In this document: piece by piece, positions 6,366-9,336 of the stretch
How the letters are laid out: the number at the start of each line of letters is the position of its first letter
Position numbering within the stretch: the stretch's first letter is position 1
Source: UBA5216 sp963924885
Lineage (GTDB): Bacteria; Pseudomonadota; Gammaproteobacteria; Burkholderiales; SG8-41
DNA: 9,336 nucleotides
NCBI GenBank assembly: GCA_963924885.1
Contig: CAWUUY010000419.1
Location: forward strand, 1-9,336
Direction of reading: 5' to 3'
Translations under genes and position numbers: made by a program
The notes under the pieces: model-generated
What the model saw: only the letters and a program-made list of their open reading frames with translations
Told to the model about the DNA's origin: nothing
Databases searched by the model: none

Positions 6366-6977
6366 ATGATGAATAACCGTAAGTATTTTTTTTTATTGAC
6401 AATTTTATCTGTGATCAGCGGTTGCTCGTTAGGCCCGGAGAAGCGCGATCCACCGGCGGTGTTTGATCTTGGGCTGCCGCGAAGTGTGCCGGCGGCACCG
6501 CGCGTCAGCAGCGCCACGTGGCTGATTCCCGCGGTCAGCGCCAGCCCCTGGCTCGACAGCCAAAATATTGTGTACCTGCTGAACTACCGCGACGCCGGCC
6601 GCGCGGAAGCGTACGCGCAAAACCGCTGGGCCATGTCGCCGGCATTGTTGCTGACCGAGCGCATCCGCGGCCGCTTCGCCGGCGCCACGCGCGGCGTGGT
6701 CACCACGCAGGACGGCGCGAAGGCGGATGTGTCCTTGCGCATCGAACTCGATGACTTCAGCCAGTCGTTCGACGCCGCGGACAGCAGCAAAGTTACCGTG
6801 CGCCTGCGCGCCTCGCTGATCGATCTGAACACGCGCGAGCTGCACGAGCAACGCACCTTTAGCGTGGAGCGTCCCGCCGCGCCCAACGCGCCCGGCGCGG
6901 CGCAAGCGCTCGCCGTGGCCAGCGATGCGGTGGTCGAAGAACTGGTGACGTGGGCGGCGCAGAGTTTGAAAAGGTAG
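6366..6977 (+). CDS. ABC-type transport auxiliary lipoprotein (PqiC/YmbA-like)
   Basis: This 203-residue protein begins with a lipoprotein signal peptide: basic N-region MMNNRK, a hydrophobic core, and lipobox ISGC with the modified cysteine at residue 20. Serine at +2 predicts sorting to the outer membrane. The mature part follows the pattern of the ABC_trans_aux (PqiC) family: an early FDLGLP strand, WLIPAVSASPWLDSQNIVYLLNY, RWAMSPALLLTERI, a central LRIELDDFSQSFD, and a final helix with ALAVASDAVVEELVTWAAQSL. Such proteins pair with MCE transporters and sit at the outer-membrane end of the MCE conduit. The ATG at 6366 is preferred because AAGGAG (6354-6359), overlapping the mlaD stop, is six bases upstream; an ATG at 6369 is also possible. 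The coding sequence opens with an AT-rich stretch unlike the rest of the gene. Confidence 0.88.
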   Translation: MMNNRKYFFLLTILSVISGCSLGPEKRDPPAVFDLGLPRSVPAAPRVSSATWLIPAVSASPWLDSQNIVYLLNYRDAGRAEAYAQNRWAMSPALLLTERIRGRFAGATRGVVTTQDGAKADVSLRIELDDFSQSFDAADSSKVTVRLRASLIDLNTRELHEQRTFSVERPAAPNAPGAAQALAVASDAVVEELVTWAAQSLKR

Positions 6978-6986
6978 GAGGCGAAC

Positions 6987-7325
6987 ATGAGCACAATATT
7001 CAGCAAAATCATCGCACGTGAAATCCCCGCGAAAATCGTATACGAAGACGACTTGTGTCTCGCGTTTTACGACGTCAACCCGCAAGCGCCGACGCACGTG
7101 CTGCTAATTCCGAAAAAAGAAATTCCGCGGCTGGTGGATGCTTCGGCCGACGACGCGGCATTGTTAGGCCACCTGATGCTGACCGCCAATAAAATCGCGC
7201 GGCAACTCGGCGTGGGTGATGCGTTTCGGCTGGCGGTGAATAACGGCGCGGATGCGGGGCAGAGCGTGTTTCATTTGCATCTGCACATATTGGCGGGGCG
7301 GGCGTTTACGTGGCCGCCGGGGTGA
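6987..7325 (+). CDS. hinT: HIT (histidine triad) family nucleotide-binding protein, HinT-like
   Basis: This 112-residue cytoplasmic protein has the complete HinT layout: the N-terminal STIFSKIIAREIPAKIVYEDD, FYDVNPQAPTHVLLIPKK in the middle, NNGADAGQSVFHLHLHILAGR with the catalytic triad His96, His98 and His100, and a C-terminal tail ending in WPPG, where HinT proteins have a conserved Trp-Pro-Pro-Gly. HinT enzymes hydrolyse purine nucleoside phosphoramidates and acyl-adenylates. AGGAGG (6976-6981) precedes the ATG at 6987. It follows the lipoprotein gene by nine bases and is probably co-transcribed with the transporter operon, with no evident functional link. Confidence 0.95.
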   Translation: MSTIFSKIIAREIPAKIVYEDDLCLAFYDVNPQAPTHVLLIPKKEIPRLVDASADDAALLGHLMLTANKIARQLGVGDAFRLAVNNGADAGQSVFHLHLHILAGRAFTWPPG

Positions 7326-7376
7326 TGATTGTGATGGGTTTTTTCGGAAACTGTCGGCGCGCTTGGCGTTTAGCGC

Positions 7377-7676
7377 TTAGTGCGGAAAATCGAGTTCCCG
7401 CTGATGCCGTAGCGCTAGAATGCGTATTTCGCCCTTGACCGGAAGATAGCGATACAACGCTACGTATCCGGTTTTTCCGAACGAAATCACCAACTCACGA
7501 ATATCACGTTGAGCGCGCTCTACGCGGCGTCCGGCGTAGGGGTGTTGCGCCAGTATTCCCACCGCACTGCGTATCGCCGAGGCAGAGGCAGCAGCATCGA
7601 GGCCGTGTCTGGCCAGAAACTGGAACAGGCGCGCCAAGTCATCCAGCGCGCGCGAAAAATAGGCAATGCGCGTCAC
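7377..7676 (-). CDS. ParE/RelE-superfamily toxin
   Basis: This 99-residue basic protein has the ParE pattern: an N-terminal strand TRIAYFSRALDDLARLFQFLARHG, a helical hairpin with AIRSAVGILAQHPYAGRRVE, then IRELVISFGKTGYVALYRYLPVKGEIRILALRHQRELDF, the core sheet with conserved R-E-L-V, Y-x-A-L-Y-R and I-x-I-L-x-x-R-H. ParE toxins inhibit DNA gyrase, whereas RelE relatives cut mRNA; the sequence fits ParE better, but this is inference. The start is taken as GTG at 7676, which overlaps the antitoxin TGA in GTGA and gives the standard length. An ATG at 7733 would add 19 residues out of the antitoxin coding region. The toxin follows the antitoxin, so translation is probably coupled. Confidence 0.85.
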   Translation of the reverse strand: MTRIAYFSRALDDLARLFQFLARHGLDAAASASAIRSAVGILAQHPYAGRRVERAQRDIRELVISFGKTGYVALYRYLPVKGEIRILALRHQRELDFPH

Positions 7677-7954
7677 GCGCGTCGCGGCTTGGGCTGGGGC
7701 GCGTTTGCATTCGTGGCCAGTTGCTCCAGCCACGCATGCACGTCATCCGCGGCATAGACCAGCGCACCTTTGTCGATGGCAACATCGGCGGCAATAGCCT
7801 CTTTCACGAATGCGCGATAGCGTTCTTCACGTTCAACCTCGCGCTCAATGGCCTCGATCATCATGCCGTGCGGCGTGCGGTCGGTGGCGCGGGCAAGTTT
7901 GGTCACGCGAGCTTTGAGCTTTTCCGGAAGTTTCAGCGTGGTGGGCGAGGTCAT
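7673..7954 (-). CDS. Antitoxin of the ParE-like module, ribbon-helix-helix type
   Basis: This 93-residue protein begins MTSPTTLKLPEKLKARVTKLARATDRTPHGMMIEAIEREVE. The short strand TTLKLP followed by two helices is the ribbon-helix-helix DNA-binding pattern of CopG/ParD-like antitoxins. The rest (residues about 42-93) is acidic and then flexible, suiting a toxin-binding tail, and ends in a basic PQPKPRRA. Such antitoxins neutralise the toxin and repress their own promoter. The start at 7954 places the strand at the N-terminus; the open frame continues to 8029, but the added sequence has no family character. The ribosome site is weak (GGA about 9 bases upstream). Confidence 0.83.
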   Translation of the reverse strand: MTSPTTLKLPEKLKARVTKLARATDRTPHGMMIEAIEREVEREERYRAFVKEAIAADVAIDKGALVYAADDVHAWLEQLATNANAPQPKPRRA

Positions 7955-7976
7955 CACAAATCCAGTCGAGAGTGAG

Positions 7977-7994
7977 GTGATACGATGGTAATAC
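7977..7994. promoter_or_regulatory. Candidate operator repeats upstream of the antitoxin
   Basis: GTGATAC (7977-7983) and GTAATAC (7988-7994) form a direct repeat with one mismatch, separated by four bases, about 22 bp upstream of the antitoxin start. Ribbon-helix-helix antitoxins bind short repeated sites next to their own start. No clear -10/-35 pair could be placed. Apart from this, 7955-8087 holds nothing I can name. Confidence 0.3.
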
Positions 7995-8087
7995 CTGGCG
8001 GCGCGGACTGCAAGTGCGGTGGGGTCCACTTCGCGCGCGGTACGAGGGAAGGCACCAGGCTAACGGATGGGTGCAGGCAATCTAATA

Positions 8088-9234
8088 GAGGGTGTAAATA
8101 GTTTTGTGTAATCTGTCATTAGTCAGGATACTGCCATTCCACAAGGAACCCAATGACCAAACGCAAAGTTGTACAACCCGATCTGATCGACGTTCTGTTA
8201 GCTGACTACAAGAAGCCAGAAGACCTGCTTGGCGAGAATGGGATTTTAAAGCAACTCACCAAGCCCATTGCTGAACGTGCCCTGCAGGCCGAGCTGGCTG
8301 CGCACCTGGGCCACGATAAGCATGAGGCCGTTGCTAATGACAGCGGCAATACACGTAACGGCAGCAGCGCCAAGACCCTCAAGGGCGATTTTGGTGCCTT
8401 GCCTATCGAGATTCCCCGAGATCGCGACGGCAGCTTCGAACCGCAACTGATCGCCAAGCATCAGACTCGCTGGACTGGGTTCGACGACAAGATACTGTCA
8501 CTCTACGCGCGCGGTATGACGGTGCGGGAAATCCAAAGTCACCTGGAAGAAATGTATGGCACCGAGGTCTCGCCAACTCTCATTTCCTCGGTCACCGATG
8601 CCGACATGGATGAAGTCAAAGCCTGGCACGCCCGCCCGCTGGATGCGCTCTACCCGATTGTCTATCTGGACTGCATTCACGCCAAAGTGCGCGACTCGGG
8701 CACAGTACGGGTCAAAGCGGTGTATCTGGCTTTGGGCGTAAATCTTAATGGAGACATATAGTTACTGGGCCTTTGGGTAGCTCAAACCGAGGGCGCCAAG
8801 TTCTGGCTGCAGGTAGTCACTGAATTAAAGAACCGTGGCGTGCAAGACACTTCATTGCCTGCGTCCATGGCTTGAAGGGCTTTCCTGAAGCCATTGAGGC
8901 GGTGTTTCCCAGAACCGCTGTTCAACTGTGTATCGTGCATGTGGTGCGCTACAGCTTGCACTTCGTGGGCTGGAAATTACGCAAGACCGTAGCGGCTGAT
9001 CTGCGAAGTATTTAAACGGCAGCCACGGCCAGCGACGCCGAAAGACAGTTGACGGAATTTGAGGCCCAATGGGGCGCGGACTATCCGTCTATCGTCCAAT
9101 CCTGGCGGCGCAACTGGGAGCGGATCACGCCTTTCTTTGATTACCCGGCCGAGATCCGCAAAGTGATTTACACGACCAACGCCATCGAGTCGGTTAATAT
9201 GAGCTTGCGCAAAGTCACTAAAAGCAGAGGCTCT
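8088..9234 (+). mobile_element. IS256-family insertion sequence, decayed and lacking its right end
   Basis: The left end is placed near 8088, where GAGGGTGTAAATAG and then TTTTGTGTAA (8088-8111) resemble IS256-family terminal inverted repeats. Homology to the transposase continues to about 9234 and then stops, before the last 40 or so residues and the right inverted repeat. No target-site duplication can be defined because the right end is gone. The element lies about 130 bp upstream of the toxin-antitoxin operon. Confidence 0.75.
8104..8132 (+). promoter_or_regulatory. Candidate transposase promoter at the IS left end
   Basis: TTGTGT (8104-8109) and GATACT (8127-8132) are 17 bp apart, with the -35 box in the putative inverted repeat. 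AAGGAA (8143-8148) then precedes the ATG at 8153. Confidence 0.4.
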
Positions 9235-9237
9235 TAA
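8153..9237 (+). pseudogene. IS256-family (Mutator-type) transposase, multiply disrupted
   Basis: Residues 1-202 read intact from the ATG at 8153, including the N-terminal GILKQLTKPIAERALQAELAAHLG, the RNG(S) linker, and VYLDCIHAKVRD with the first catalytic aspartate (Asp173). An in-frame TAG at 8759-8761 then interrupts at LGVNLNGDI-stop-LLGLWVAQTEGAKFWLQVVTELK. A one-base loss within 8849-8853 (five bases where six are expected) shifts the frame. In the new frame, ACVHGLKGFPEAIEAVFP follows, where the family has VDGLKG: codon CAT at 8866-8868 replaces the second catalytic aspartate. A further TAA at 9013-9015 stands where a tyrosine is expected (SI-stop-TAATASDAE). The last part reads to YTTNAIESVNMSLRKVTKSRGS with the third catalytic residue (Glu), then a stop at 9235-9237 where the homology ends. 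No active transposase can be made. Confidence 0.9.
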
Positions 9238-9273
9238 GAAACGCAATGTATCGCATTGTATGGCAACGTTATT

Positions 9274-9336
9274 TTAGGCGGCCTGAGGAATCGGGACGAG
9301 GTGCATGCCAAGCTTTTCGGCACGCTTGGCGAGGTG
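9274..9336 (-). CDS. C-terminal end of an unidentified minus-strand reading frame
   Basis: Reading the minus strand from the window edge gives 20 codons, HLAKRAEKLGMHLVPIPQAA, and a TAA stop at 9276-9274. The basic helix followed by a short strand and tail looks like the C-terminus of some transposases, and its position beside a truncated IS fits a second insertion, but the family is not identified and the frame could be chance. Between it and the IS256 remnant (9238-9273) there is a short inverted repeat CAATG-N5-CATTG (9244-9258). Confidence 0.3.
   Translation of the reverse strand, partial: HLAKRAEKLGMHLVPIPQAA

Noticed and set aside
7356..7379. Hairpin GCGCT-N8-AGCGC between hinT and the toxin gene as a terminator
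   Set aside because: The stem is only 5 bp and no T-run follows on either strand; the T-run at about 7340 lies on the wrong side of the stem for the plus strand.
8041..8087. Start of another gene or an RNA between the antitoxin and the IS left end
   Set aside because: No open frame with family character, no tRNA-like arms and no strong hairpin were visible.

Overview
The window is GC-rich chromosomal DNA from a Gram-negative proteobacterium. I favour a beta- or gammaproteobacterium: it carries a phasin (so it probably stores polyhydroxyalkanoate), an Mla/MCE-type outer-membrane lipid transport operon with a lipoprotein partner, and Shine-Dalgarno and sigma-70 signals of the usual kind. No gene here fixes the genus.

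Layout. (1) 1-3013, plus strand: the 3' part of a beta-hydroxyacid dehydrogenase, a malyl-CoA lyase-type enzyme, a two-CBS-domain protein and a CinA/MoaB-like molybdopterin-binding-domain protein. The first two fit together in glyoxylate/C2-C3 metabolism. The gaps at 563-648 and 2166-2206 hold a degenerate 7-nt repeat. (2) A bidirectional terminator at 3036-3071 separates this block from a minus-strand phasin gene (3095-3634), which has a near-consensus promoter and a palindrome at its predicted transcription start. (3) 3893-7325, plus strand: MlaE-like permease, MlaF-like ATPase, MlaD/MCE protein, ABC-transport auxiliary lipoprotein, HIT protein, tightly packed as one operon. The permease lacks its central part by an apparent in-frame deletion, and the ATPase has a frameshift within a CG run, so the pump half of the transporter looks broken while the periplasmic half is intact. 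(4) 7377-7954, minus strand: a type II toxin-antitoxin pair (ParE-like toxin, ribbon-helix-helix-like antitoxin) with a 4-nt GTGA overlap. (5) 8088-9234: an IS256-family element with a recognisable left end and a transposase broken by two stops and a frameshift. Its homology stops abruptly at about 9234, where unrelated DNA begins that carries the end of a minus-strand reading frame.

I see no convincing undescribed system. The most useful observations are the paired lesions in the lipid-transport operon, the heptad repeats, the phasin promoter architecture and the nested mobile-element remnants. Family assignments rest on motifs and remembered family sequences; no searches were run.
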